Shown here piece after piece: positions 1 to 8,271 of a stretch of 64,000 nucleotides of DNA (positions are counted from its first letter, which is position 1; each line of letters begins with the position of its first letter). This DNA comes from Sphingopyxis sp. MSC1_008 (GTDB lineage Bacteria > Pseudomonadota > Alphaproteobacteria > Sphingomonadales > Sphingomonadaceae): the NCBI RefSeq assembly GCF_023197165.1, contig NZ_JALPRD010000014.1:59472-123471 (forward strand), written 5' to 3'. The notes under the pieces are model-generated. The model had not been told where the DNA came from. It saw only the letters and a program-made list of their open reading frames with translations, and searched no databases. Position numbers and translations under genes: made by a program.

Positions 1-43
1 CACAGGTGAGGCACGCGGTCACGCTAAGCGCTCGGCCGAAACC

Positions 44-1156
44 TCATGCCGCCTGCTCGAACGCGATGAAGCGCGCGAGGTGGTGGTCTTCATCGCCGAG
101 CTGGTGACCGATCATGATCAACCGCTTGGCCAAATGCGACACCGGAAGCTCCCAGGTCATGCCCATGCCGCCGTGCAGCTGGATCGCTTCTTCGGCGACC
201 AGCGTGCCCGCACGGCCGATCGTGTATTTCGCCGCCGAAGCGCTCCGCTCGCGCTTGGCGCGATCGCCCTGAAGGCCGTTGGCGGCATTGATCGCCGCCG
301 ACCGAGCCTGCTCTATTTCGAGTGCGACGGTGGCCATTCGATGCTGAAGCGCCTGAAACTTCCCGATGGGAACGCCGAACTGTTGGCGCGTCCGCAGATA
401 ATCGAGGGTGGTCGTCTTGATCATGTCCATGATGCCGACGGCTTCCCAGCTCAGCGCGACGATGCCGGCCGCGACGACATCTTCGAGGACCGGATACGCG
501 TCGTCAGTGAGCAGCGTCGACGGCGTATTTGCCAACTGCAACTCGCCCGCGCGGCCGCCATCGATCAGCGGATATCCCTCGACACCAACTCCTGCCGCCG
601 CCCGCTTCACGAGGAAGAGGCCGATGCCCGCCCGGTCGCCTCGCGCGCCCGCGATGCGCGCGGAGACGACGATATCATCGGCAGCCTCGAGGTGCACAAC
701 GACCGCCTTGCTGCCATTGAGAAGCCACGTATCGCCATCAAGCCTTGCGCGCGCCGCGATGTTCGTCAGATCATAGCGGCTCGTCGGCTCCTCATGCGCG
801 AATGCCAATATCGAAGCACCACCCAGTATGTCGCCGATCAGCTCGTCGTGGCCGCCCACCATCGCGAGCGTGCGCGTGGCCATGAGTGTCCCGAGAAACG
901 GCTCCACCGCCATGGCGCGCCCGAGCTGCTCGAAGATTGCAGCTATGTCGAAGCCGCTTCCACCAAAGCCCCCTGCGGCCTCCGGAACCAGTCCTCCCAG
1001 AATCCCGAGCTCGGCTAGTTCGGCCCAATGGGCCGAGGACCAGCCGGCCGCAGACGCACTTATCTCGTGGCGTACTTCGACCGGATACCGCTTCTGAAGA
1101 AAGCGACCGAGCGTCTCCGCGAGCATCGATCGTTCCGCACTATGGTAAAAATCCAT
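44..1156 (-). CDS. acyl-CoA dehydrogenase, small-subunit type
   Basis: The 370-residue product has the acyl-CoA dehydrogenase fold: N-terminal helical domain, central beta domain and C-terminal helical domain. The C-terminal signature QLHGGMGMTWE is at about residues 326-336, and the Arg-rich RTRQQFGVPIGKFQALQHR segment precedes it. It would oxidise an acyl-CoA thioester at C2-C3 using FAD, passing electrons to ETF. It starts 2 bases after the stop of the acyl-CoA dehydrogenase gene at 1159-2355, so the two are translationally coupled. Such adjacent unequal pairs are known from actinobacterial steroid catabolism, where they form alpha2beta2 enzymes for bulky CoA esters. Heteromer formation here is inference. 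It is the last gene of the leftward operon that begins at 4223. Confidence 0.9.
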   Translation of the reverse strand: MDFYHSAERSMLAETLGRFLQKRYPVEVRHEISASAAGWSSAHWAELAELGILGGLVPEAAGGFGGSGFDIAAIFEQLGRAMAVEPFLGTLMATRTLAMVGGHDELIGDILGGASILAFAHEEPTSRYDLTNIAARARLDGDTWLLNGSKAVVVHLEAADDIVVSARIAGARGDRAGIGLFLVKRAAAGVGVEGYPLIDGGRAGELQLANTPSTLLTDDAYPVLEDVVAAGIVALSWEAVGIMDMIKTTTLDYLRTRQQFGVPIGKFQALQHRMATVALEIEQARSAAINAANGLQGDRAKRERSASAAKYTIGRAGTLVAEEAIQLHGGMGMTWELPVSHLAKRLIMIGHQLGDEDHHLARFIAFEQAA

Positions 1157-1158
1157 CG

Positions 1159-2355
1159 TCAGAGTTCCAAACTAACTTTCGTGATGATTTCGCGCTGCAC
1201 TTCGTTCGACCCTGCGAAGATCGAAAGTTTTCGTTCGTTGAAATAATGGGCGGCGATGCCAGCGGCATAGTCGGGACCGATCGGCGGCCCCGGAAAATCT
1301 TCGTCAAGCGCTTCGGACACGAAGGGCTGCGCGTAAGGACCGAGGGCGATGCGCGTGAGGCTGGCAAGCTCCTGCCTGATTTCGGTCCCGCGAATCTTGA
1401 GCATGGCACTGAGTTCGAGTGGTGCCGCGCTGCTTGCCGAGTCAGCGAGCACCCGAAGATTTGTCGTCTTCATATTCTCGAGATCGATTTCGACCCGGGC
1501 GATACGGGCAGCGAAGAATGGGTCTTCGGCCAAGGGGCGGCCGCCCTTCTCCTCATCTTGCGCAACCTCCTTGAGAAAACTGAGCGCCGCGGTCGCGGCG
1601 CCGATGCGGGCTTCGCTGGTGCGTTCGTAGGTCAGGAGATATTTCGCGTAGGTCCAGCCCATATTCTCTTCGCCGACAAGATTCTCCACCGGCACGCGAA
1701 CGTCCGTGAAAAAGATCTCGTTGACCTCATGCTCGCCTTCGAGCGTGATAATGGGACGGACCTCGACGCCGGGCGACGTCATGTCGATCAGGAGGAAGGA
1801 TATCCCGGACTGCTTCTTTCCCTCGGTCGAGGTACGCACCAGACAGAAGATCATATCGGCATATTGCGCGAGGGTGGTCCAGGTCTTCTGCCCATTCACC
1901 AGATAATGATCGCCCTCTCGTATGGCGCTCGTCTTGAGGCTTGCGAGATCCGAGCCCGCGCCGGGCTCCGAATAGCCCTGGCACCACCAGTCGGTGCCAT
2001 CGAGGATACGAGGGAGCCAGTGCTCCTTCTGGGCGCTCGTGCCGTATTTGATGAGCACCGGGCCAAGCATCGAGACGCCAAAGGGAACGACCCTCGGCGC
2101 GAAGGCGAGCGAGACCTCCTCGTCGAAGATATGCGCCTGCGCGGTCGTCCACCCCGGCCCCCCGAACTCGGTCGGCCAGTGGCTCGCCAGCCACCCCCGC
2201 TCGTGCAGGATGGAATGCCATTCTTCATGGTCCTTTTTGTGCAGACGTTTCCCGGTGCGCACCTTGTCGGCGATCCGTGCCGGAAGCTTGGCCTTCAGAA
2301 AGGACCGCACCTCGGCACGAAACTCCTCCTCCTCGGGCGTGAAATCGAGGTTCAT
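1159..2355 (-). CDS. acyl-CoA dehydrogenase, large-subunit type
   Basis: The 398-residue protein is a full-length acyl-CoA dehydrogenase. It has the CQGYSEPGAGSDLASL flavin/substrate segment near residues 165-180 and the C-terminal FAGSNEVQREI motif, whose Glu (about 385) sits where this class often carries its catalytic base. The start is supported by AAGGCGG about 7 bases upstream of the ATG. It lies between the enoyl-CoA hydratase gene and a second, smaller acyl-CoA dehydrogenase gene in the same direction. The pairing suggests one heteromeric enzyme for a bulky acyl-CoA rather than two fatty-acid enzymes. The substrate is not known. Confidence 0.92.
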   Translation of the reverse strand: MNLDFTPEEEEFRAEVRSFLKAKLPARIADKVRTGKRLHKKDHEEWHSILHERGWLASHWPTEFGGPGWTTAQAHIFDEEVSLAFAPRVVPFGVSMLGPVLIKYGTSAQKEHWLPRILDGTDWWCQGYSEPGAGSDLASLKTSAIREGDHYLVNGQKTWTTLAQYADMIFCLVRTSTEGKKQSGISFLLIDMTSPGVEVRPIITLEGEHEVNEIFFTDVRVPVENLVGEENMGWTYAKYLLTYERTSEARIGAATAALSFLKEVAQDEEKGGRPLAEDPFFAARIARVEIDLENMKTTNLRVLADSASSAAPLELSAMLKIRGTEIRQELASLTRIALGPYAQPFVSEALDEDFPGPPIGPDYAAGIAAHYFNERKLSIFAGSNEVQREIITKVSLEL

Positions 2356-2376
2356 CTGAACCGCCTTCTTATCTGC

Positions 2377-2392
2377 CGCCCGAAAACGGGCG
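2377..2392 (-). terminator. intra-operon hairpin
   Basis: A perfect 6-bp stem CGCCCG/CGGGCG closes an AAAA loop between the enoyl-CoA hydratase and the downstream dehydrogenase gene. There is no U-tract, so it is more likely an mRNA-stability or partial-termination element than a full terminator. Confidence 0.35.
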
Positions 2393-2451
2393 AAACATGG
2401 GGGGCGGTCACGCCGCGACCGCTGCGAAACCTCTCGATGGAGGGATTGGTG

Positions 2452-3264
2452 CTACTTCGCGCTCCAGCGCGGGAGACGCTTTTCGATGAACGCATTGCGC
2501 CCTTCCTGCGCGTCCTGCGAGCCGATCGCCTGTTGGACCGCGGGACGCTCCCAGATGTCGAAGATGCTGGTCGTAAGCGGTAACGAAAGGCTGGCCATCG
2601 CGGCTTCCTTGGTCGCCCTCACCGCTAGCGGGCTGCAGGCGAGGATCGTCTCGGCAAGGCGCAGGGCACCGTCCATGGCGTCGCCTTCGACGACTTCATT
2701 GACGACGCCCATGCGCAGCGCGTCGGCGGCTTCCAGCGTCGCCCCGGTGAGAAGCAGACCCATCGCCCTTTTCAATCCGAGTTCGTGCGTGATGCGCTGA
2801 ATCCCGCCGGCAAGAGCCACCACGCCTACCTTCGGCTCGGGCAGCCCGAAGCGGGCCGTCTCGCTGGCAACGATCAGGTCGCACGCGAGCGCGAGCTCGA
2901 ACCCTCCGCCGAACGCAAAGCCGTTCACCGCGGCGATGACGGGCTTGGTCAGGTCGAAGCGCGTCGTCATTCCGCCGAACCCGGACGGTGGAAGATCCGA
3001 TGCATCGACGGGCAGAGGCTGTGTCAGGTCCTGCCCGGCGCAAAAGGCGCGCTCCCCCGAGCCGGTGATGATCGCGACCCACGCCTCATCATCGGCAGCG
3101 AAGTCGTCGAGGGCCCGGGCCAGTTCAAAATGAGCGGGAACGTGCAGTGCGTTGCGGGCTGCGGGCCGCGCGATCGTGAGGATGGTAACCGGACCGCGGC
3201 GTTCAACCTCGATATGCTCGAACCCTGTCGCTTCCACGTCCTTTTGCAAAGTCGAACCTGTCAT
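2452..3264 (-). CDS. enoyl-CoA hydratase/isomerase family protein
   Basis: This is a 270-residue crotonase-fold protein. The oxyanion-hole segment is AFCAGQDL, and both acidic positions expected for a hydratase are present: Glu in GGGFELALACD and Glu in GLPEPKVGV. It should add water to a 2-enoyl-CoA, or carry out a related crotonase reaction such as ring hydrolysis. Its ATG overlaps the stop of the upstream nitronate-monooxygenase-like gene (ATGA at 3261-3264), so it is cotranscribed. Crotonases beside paired acyl-CoA dehydrogenases and nitronate-monooxygenase-like proteins occur in steroid ring-C/D gene sets. That parallel is inference. Confidence 0.9.
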   Translation of the reverse strand: MTGSTLQKDVEATGFEHIEVERRGPVTILTIARPAARNALHVPAHFELARALDDFAADDEAWVAIITGSGERAFCAGQDLTQPLPVDASDLPPSGFGGMTTRFDLTKPVIAAVNGFAFGGGFELALACDLIVASETARFGLPEPKVGVVALAGGIQRITHELGLKRAMGLLLTGATLEAADALRMGVVNEVVEGDAMDGALRLAETILACSPLAVRATKEAAMASLSLPLTTSIFDIWERPAVQQAIGSQDAQEGRNAFIEKRLPRWSAK

Positions 3265-4223
3265 GCGTTTTTGCCTCCTTGATTTGGGTAAGCGCCTCGC
3301 AATGCGACAAGCCTGTCGATCGCATCATGATATTCGCGCTCGAACTGATCGATCAGCTCCCGCGTGGGAACGACGTCGCGGATCGACCCGACGCCCTGCC
3401 CCGCGCTCAGGATGTCCTTCCAGCGCTTGGGCTCTCCGAGGACCTTGCTGATATCGACCTTGGCGCCTCCGAGATCACCGAAATAGCCGGGGGCTGGGAT
3501 CGTCTGCTTGAGCCAGCTGCCGCCAAGGCCGTCGACCTCGTCGGTATAGACAACGTCGGTGATGTCGGATTCGATGAGAAGCTGCTTCAGGCGCTCGGAC
3601 GCCGTGCTTTCAGTCGTGTTGATGAACCGCGTCCCGATATATCCCATGTCGGCGCCGGCCGCGATCGCCCCGGCGAGCGAGGCACCGTCACTGATACAGC
3701 CGCCCAGGACGAGGGCCTTGTCTCCGACCAGCGGTTTCAGCTCTCCCAGGAACGCAAACGGGTTGTACGTCCCCGAATGGCCACCCCCGCCCGACGCGAT
3801 GGCAATGACGCCGTCAACATTCGCCTCGAGCGCCTTTTGAGCATGACGAACATTGATGACGTCATGGAAGCACAAGCCGCCGTAGGCGTGGATGGCGTCG
3901 GTGACCTCTCGCGTGATACCGATCGAGGAGATCAGGATCGGAACCTCGTATTTCACGGTCAGCGCAATGTCCTCGGCCAGCCTCGTGTTCGACTTGTGAA
4001 CCGAAAATTGCGTCGCCCATGGCGCGTCCGAGGGTATCAGCCGGCCGCGGATATCCTTCAGCCAGTCTTCATAGCCTTCGGAGGTCCGTTGGTTGAACGC
4101 GGGGAAGGTACCGACGAGGCCCGCACGGCTCGATTCCACGACGAGATCCGGGCTCGAGATCAGGAACATCGGCGAAACAATGGCCGGCATGCGAAGGCGC
4201 CCGTCGAGGGCAGCGGGAATCAT
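3261..4223 (-). CDS. nitronate monooxygenase-family flavoprotein (His present)
   Basis: The 320-residue TIM-barrel FMN protein belongs to the nitronate monooxygenase / 2-nitropropane dioxygenase family. It carries the phosphate-binding GGGGHSG motif followed by NPFAFL, with the His that class I enzymes use as catalytic base. I placed the start at ATG 4223 because GGAGG lies 9 bases upstream and the alignment begins MIPAALDG; the longer ORF to 4301 would run into the operator. It is the first gene of an operon with a hydratase and two acyl-CoA dehydrogenases. In actinobacterial steroid catabolism a protein of this family (IpdC) acts on a ring CoA ester, so the true substrate need not be a nitronate. 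Confidence 0.85.
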   Translation of the reverse strand: MIPAALDGRLRMPAIVSPMFLISSPDLVVESSRAGLVGTFPAFNQRTSEGYEDWLKDIRGRLIPSDAPWATQFSVHKSNTRLAEDIALTVKYEVPILISSIGITREVTDAIHAYGGLCFHDVINVRHAQKALEANVDGVIAIASGGGGHSGTYNPFAFLGELKPLVGDKALVLGGCISDGASLAGAIAAGADMGYIGTRFINTTESTASERLKQLLIESDITDVVYTDEVDGLGGSWLKQTIPAPGYFGDLGGAKVDISKVLGEPKRWKDILSAGQGVGSIRDVVPTRELIDQFEREYHDAIDRLVALRGAYPNQGGKNA

Positions 4224-4286
4224 GGCTTTCGTTCCTCCATAGACTCGGCATGGCGCCGGTTTGACGTACCGTAGGAATATTCGCTC

Positions 4287-4300
4287 TGACCTGAAAGTCA
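4287..4300. promoter_or_regulatory. palindromic operator site 1 (TGACCTGAAAGTCA)
   Basis: A 14-bp inverted repeat of the TGAC-N6-GTCA class lies 64 bases upstream of the leftward operon start at 4223. It is flanked by ATTATATAAC. On the minus strand the site contributes TTGACT, which could be a -35 box with TATTCC 16 bases downstream. Confidence 0.65.
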
Positions 4301-4356
4301 ATTATATAACTTCGAAGTACAATTCTTGCAGAAGTCGAGTTTGCGACGGCCGCGGC

Positions 4357-5574
4357 TCAGTGAGCCTGATCGTCAGACAAGGTCGGATAGGGAGGCAAGG
4401 CAAGGAGCAGAACCGCACTCACGGCGACGAGGACGGCGGCGACGATCGAAGCCAGGACATAATCTCCAAATTGGTCGAAAAACACGCTGAACATCTGGCC
4501 GCCGAGGGCACCGCCGATCGTGTAGCAGCAGCTCAGCAAGCCGAGAACTTCGCCGAAATGCTTCCGGTCATAGAAGCGGCTGGTGTAGTAGGCGCCGAGC
4601 TCGGTCTCGGCGCCCAGCGCCAGTCCGAGGCAGATCGAACCGATGGTCAGGACCAGCGTACCGCCAGGATAGAAGGACAGTCCGATGCCTATCGTGCCCG
4701 CAATATACCAGAGGACGCCGATCTGCGGCTTTTGAACGCGGTCGAGCAACCAGCCCGCACCGATGCGTCCAAAGACGCCCGCGACCGCGGCGACAACGAG
4801 AATGCGCGCGGCATCCGACGGCAGGAGACCGCGATCGGTGACCATGGGCACCAGGCTGACGAGAAAGCCGTTGAGCGCGAGCCCGCTGAGAAAGATCGCC
4901 GACAGGAGCAGAACGCCGGGTCGGCGCGAGATGACGGACAAGGCTGCGCTGCGCGTCTTCTCGGAGACGGATTTGATGCGTTCGCGGGCATCCCCCATGA
5001 ACATGAGTGCGACTGGAAGCGCACAGAAGAGGATCGCCAGGCCGAGGCCGACGCGCGCCCCGCGCCACCCGAACTCGGCGATCAGCCAAACCACGAGCGG
5101 CGGGATCGCCATGTTGCCGAGTGGAACACCGGTGGTGCAGATTGCAATGAGCTTGCCGCGCGAACGCAGCGGCGCCCGGTGGGCCACGACCATCGAGTAG
5201 AGCAGCGGTGATTGCACCACGCCGGCCATGCCGATGAGGATTGTCAAGACGGCGTAGAGCGGCAGATTGTCGCCAACGAGCGAAAGCGACATCATGCCGA
5301 ACCCAAAGAGCAATATCCCCGGCACGAGCACCCGCCGCGCGCCAAAGCGGTCGCCCAGTCTGCCGACAAGCGGGTAAAGCACGGCAAGCGCGATCAGCGC
5401 CATCGTGACGGTCCCCATGAATTGCGAGCGGCTCCACCCGAATTCTTCCGTGACCGGCCCGAGGAAAAAGCCCTGCGAGTAGAATATCACGGCCGCCGAA
5501 GACGGTAGCAGGGCGAAGGCTCCCGCGAACGCCGTCGCGACCGGGTCGCGCCGAAATGTTGTAAGGCCTGTCAT
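4357..5574 (-). CDS. MFS transporter
   Basis: The 405-residue protein has about 12 hydrophobic segments and the cytoplasmic-loop motif GRLGDRFGARR typical of the major facilitator superfamily. The inner-membrane permease probably imports an organic acid, or exports a product, for the surrounding catabolic cluster. The start at 5574 is preferred because GGGAG lies 6 bases upstream; the longer start at 5595 has no ribosome-binding site. It lies between the operator-controlled operon at 4223 and the PQQ dehydrogenase. Its own upstream region lacks the shared palindrome, so it may be transcribed from the PQQ dehydrogenase side. The substrate is unknown. Confidence 0.85.
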   Translation of the reverse strand: MTGLTTFRRDPVATAFAGAFALLPSSAAVIFYSQGFFLGPVTEEFGWSRSQFMGTVTMALIALAVLYPLVGRLGDRFGARRVLVPGILLFGFGMMSLSLVGDNLPLYAVLTILIGMAGVVQSPLLYSMVVAHRAPLRSRGKLIAICTTGVPLGNMAIPPLVVWLIAEFGWRGARVGLGLAILFCALPVALMFMGDARERIKSVSEKTRSAALSVISRRPGVLLLSAIFLSGLALNGFLVSLVPMVTDRGLLPSDAARILVVAAVAGVFGRIGAGWLLDRVQKPQIGVLWYIAGTIGIGLSFYPGGTLVLTIGSICLGLALGAETELGAYYTSRFYDRKHFGEVLGLLSCCYTIGGALGGQMFSVFFDQFGDYVLASIVAAVLVAVSAVLLLALPPYPTLSDDQAH

Positions 5575-5733
5575 GACGCGCTCCCGTTGTTCCATGCTAA
5601 TGCGTTGGTCGATGATATCATCAGTTTAAATTCCGAAATTTGAGGCCGACGCGGCGGGGAAAAGCCCGCAGCGATCGGCCCGTCGCTGGTGGTTGCGGAT
5701 CGCGCCGTCCACGTAAGGATTCCAAATTTCTGC

Positions 5734-8091
5734 TCACCGCGGCAACGCATAGGCCACCAGCCTGTCTCCGCCTCGCGCGCCGAGCGGCTTGTGCCCCCCC
5801 GCGGCCAGCAGAATGAATTGCCGGCCGCTCCCGGCATCGCGATAGGAAATGACGGGCGCGATCCCTGACGCGGGCAAGTCGGCGCCCCAGAGTTCCTGGC
5901 CTGTCGATGTATCGAAAGCGCGAAAGCGCCGGTCGTTGCTGGCGCCCACGAAGGCAAGGCCGGTCTCGGTGACAAGCACGCCGCCGAGCGACGGTACGCC
6001 TATCGGCAGGGGAAGCATCGTGCGCAATCCCATCGGGCCGGTGTCGCGGCTCGTTCCCAGCGGGCGTGACCAGAGGAGCTTGCGGGTGGCCAGGTCGATC
6101 GCGCTGATGCGTGCCCAGGGCGGTTGCTGGCACGGAACCTGAAGAGGGGAGAGAAAGCTTTGGGTTTCGACGCCATAGGGGGTGTTCGCCTGGGCCTTAA
6201 TGCCCCGCATGGCATCCATTCCCTCGCGTCCCTCACCCATTGCAAAGGCACCCGCCCGGTTCGCCTCGGCGCGGGGAACGAGGCGCATGTAATTGGCGAG
6301 ATGAGACGTGACGGTGACCAGGACCCGCCGCGACGGGTCGATCGATACGCTGCCCCAATTCATCCCGCCGGCATAACCGGGATACATGATGCTCGGCGTC
6401 GGTCCGGGCGGGGTCAGCGTGCCCGAATAGCGGGCGCGCTTGTACCTGATGCGGCACCAGAGCTGGTCGAACGGCGTGATGCCCCACATATCGGCCTCGC
6501 GAAGCGGCGCGCCCGCTAGCGACGGCATCCCCGCCGAAAAGGGTTGCGTCGGCGAGACGCGCTCGCCTGGCGGCGCTCCCTCAACGGGCACGCGCCGCTC
6601 CTCGACTCTCGTGACAGGTTCGCCCGTCGCGCGGTCGAGTATGAAAAGTTCGCCGCGCTTTGTCGGCTGGACAACGGCGGGAACCGGCCCCGAAGCGGTC
6701 GGCATGTCGAAAAGCACCGGCTGCGAGCCGAGATCATAGTCCCAAAGATCATGGTGCGTCGTCTGGAAGACCCACCGCCGCCGTCCGGTCTCGATATCGA
6801 GCGCCATCAAAGCACTGGATATCTCATCGTCGATCGGACGACGCTGCCGGCCGTAATGATCTGGGGTCGCGTTCCCCGTCGGAACATAAACCAAGCCGAG
6901 CTTGTCGTCATATGCCATCTGCGCCCAGCTGTTGGGTGTCGCCCGGGTATAAGTTTCGCCAGTTGGAGGCGCGCCGATCCGGTTCGGCGCCCCGACGTCA
7001 TACGCCCATGACAGCTGGCCGGTGATGACATCGAACGCTCGGATTACGCCCGAGGGCTCGCCCCATTTCTGATTGTCCGCGACGGCCGCGCCGACGATGA
7101 TCCTGCCGCGAGCAATCGTTGGCCCGCCGTTGACGAAATAATATCCTTTCGGGACTGCACCCAGGCCTTCGAGCAGAGAGACCTCGCCATCGCGCCCGAA
7201 ATCCCGGCATGGCAGGCCGGTCAGCGCGTCAATCGCGATGAGGCGCGCATCGATAGTGGTTTCGAGGATTCGGGCCTGGCACGGACCCGCTCGCGTGGCA
7301 TCGCTGTGATAACCCAGGCTTCTGCAGGCGCGGAACGGCGCGCGCCGAATGTCCGCTCCGGGATCAAAGCGCCACACCTGTTTGCCCGAGACGGCATCCA
7401 ATGCCACGAGTATGTTGGTACTGTTACAGGCATAGACGAGCTTGCCGATTTTCAGGGGCGCAATCTGGAGGTTATAGGGTTCGGCGTCGCCGAAACTGTA
7501 CTCCCAGACTGGTGTCAGACGCGCCACGTTTTCGGGCGTGATCTGCCCAAGGCGCGTAAATCGCAGACCATCGGGCGTACCGCCATAATCGGTCCAGTCG
7601 TCTCCCGCGCCGGTTCGGGCGGAAGGAAAATCGGCACGCAGGCCGGTCGGCGCAAAGGAGGAGAAGGACGCCGCAATGAGACCGGCGACAGGCATGGCGA
7701 GCATCAGCAAAATCAGCGCTGCGGTCCCGCCCCATGCAGCGGCTGTCGCGGGCCGGCCGCCGAGCGCCCCCTTCAGGGCGAGGACGAGGAGTGTCGCTGT
7801 GAGCAGAGCGAGGAGCCCGAGGCGCGGCAGCATCGCCCAGATGTCGAGCCCGCTTTCAAACAATGTCCACAACGACGTGACGAGGAAGAGCAGGCTGGCG
7901 CCGCACAGAGCCCAGCGGCTCGCGCGCCAGATCGCGGCGGCAAGACCGCCCAGCCATAGACCTGCGCAAAGATAATAGGCCGAACCGCCCGCGCTGACGA
8001 GCAGCGTGCCGCCATAGAGAAATGCGGCTGCCCAAAGACCGATCAGGACGGCCAGCCCGCGGAGCGTCATGCCGAGCTTGCCACGGGTCAC
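5734..8091 (-). CDS. membrane-bound PQQ-dependent dehydrogenase (glucose/quinate dehydrogenase family)
   Basis: The 785-residue protein has about five transmembrane helices in the first 135 residues, then a periplasmic eight-bladed PQQ propeller beginning near DWTDYGGTPDG. This is the layout of membrane glucose and quinate dehydrogenases. It oxidises an alcohol or polyol in the periplasm and passes electrons to ubiquinone. The start is a GTG with AAAGG 7 bases upstream. It follows the TonB receptor gene in the same direction and could share its transcript, which suggests that the imported compound is oxidised before crossing the inner membrane. No PQQ biosynthesis genes are visible here. Confidence 0.88.
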   Translation of the reverse strand: MTRGKLGMTLRGLAVLIGLWAAAFLYGGTLLVSAGGSAYYLCAGLWLGGLAAAIWRASRWALCGASLLFLVTSLWTLFESGLDIWAMLPRLGLLALLTATLLVLALKGALGGRPATAAAWGGTAALILLMLAMPVAGLIAASFSSFAPTGLRADFPSARTGAGDDWTDYGGTPDGLRFTRLGQITPENVARLTPVWEYSFGDAEPYNLQIAPLKIGKLVYACNSTNILVALDAVSGKQVWRFDPGADIRRAPFRACRSLGYHSDATRAGPCQARILETTIDARLIAIDALTGLPCRDFGRDGEVSLLEGLGAVPKGYYFVNGGPTIARGRIIVGAAVADNQKWGEPSGVIRAFDVITGQLSWAYDVGAPNRIGAPPTGETYTRATPNSWAQMAYDDKLGLVYVPTGNATPDHYGRQRRPIDDEISSALMALDIETGRRRWVFQTTHHDLWDYDLGSQPVLFDMPTASGPVPAVVQPTKRGELFILDRATGEPVTRVEERRVPVEGAPPGERVSPTQPFSAGMPSLAGAPLREADMWGITPFDQLWCRIRYKRARYSGTLTPPGPTPSIMYPGYAGGMNWGSVSIDPSRRVLVTVTSHLANYMRLVPRAEANRAGAFAMGEGREGMDAMRGIKAQANTPYGVETQSFLSPLQVPCQQPPWARISAIDLATRKLLWSRPLGTSRDTGPMGLRTMLPLPIGVPSLGGVLVTETGLAFVGASNDRRFRAFDTSTGQELWGADLPASGIAPVISYRDAGSGRQFILLAAGGHKPLGARGGDRLVAYALPR

Positions 8092-8216
8092 AGCGTAGCC
8101 TTTCCGAGCGCCCTGCCCTTTTTCCCTTGAAGCATGGTGCGGAACCGCGCCGCCAAATTTCGGACAGGCGCTTGAGACGGACCGCGTTGTTGCCTTCGTC
8201 CCTGACGAGCGCAGGC

Positions 8217-8240
8217 GGGGGTCCGCACCTGCGGACCCCC
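8217..8240 (-). terminator. strong hairpin downstream of TonB receptor
   Basis: A perfect 10-bp GC-rich stem (GGGGGTCCGC/GCGGACCCCC) closes an ACCT loop 32 bases past the receptor stop codon. No clear U-tract follows, so it may be partial and let some transcription reach the PQQ dehydrogenase. Confidence 0.5.
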
Positions 8241-8271
8241 TGTCAGATCGACCAGGCTCAAAGCCCGGCCA

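Noticed and set aside
886..2583. Long plus-strand ORF of 565 codons
   Set aside because: Antisense to both acyl-CoA dehydrogenases; Arg/Gly/Pro-rich composition of a high-GC shadow frame and no domain.
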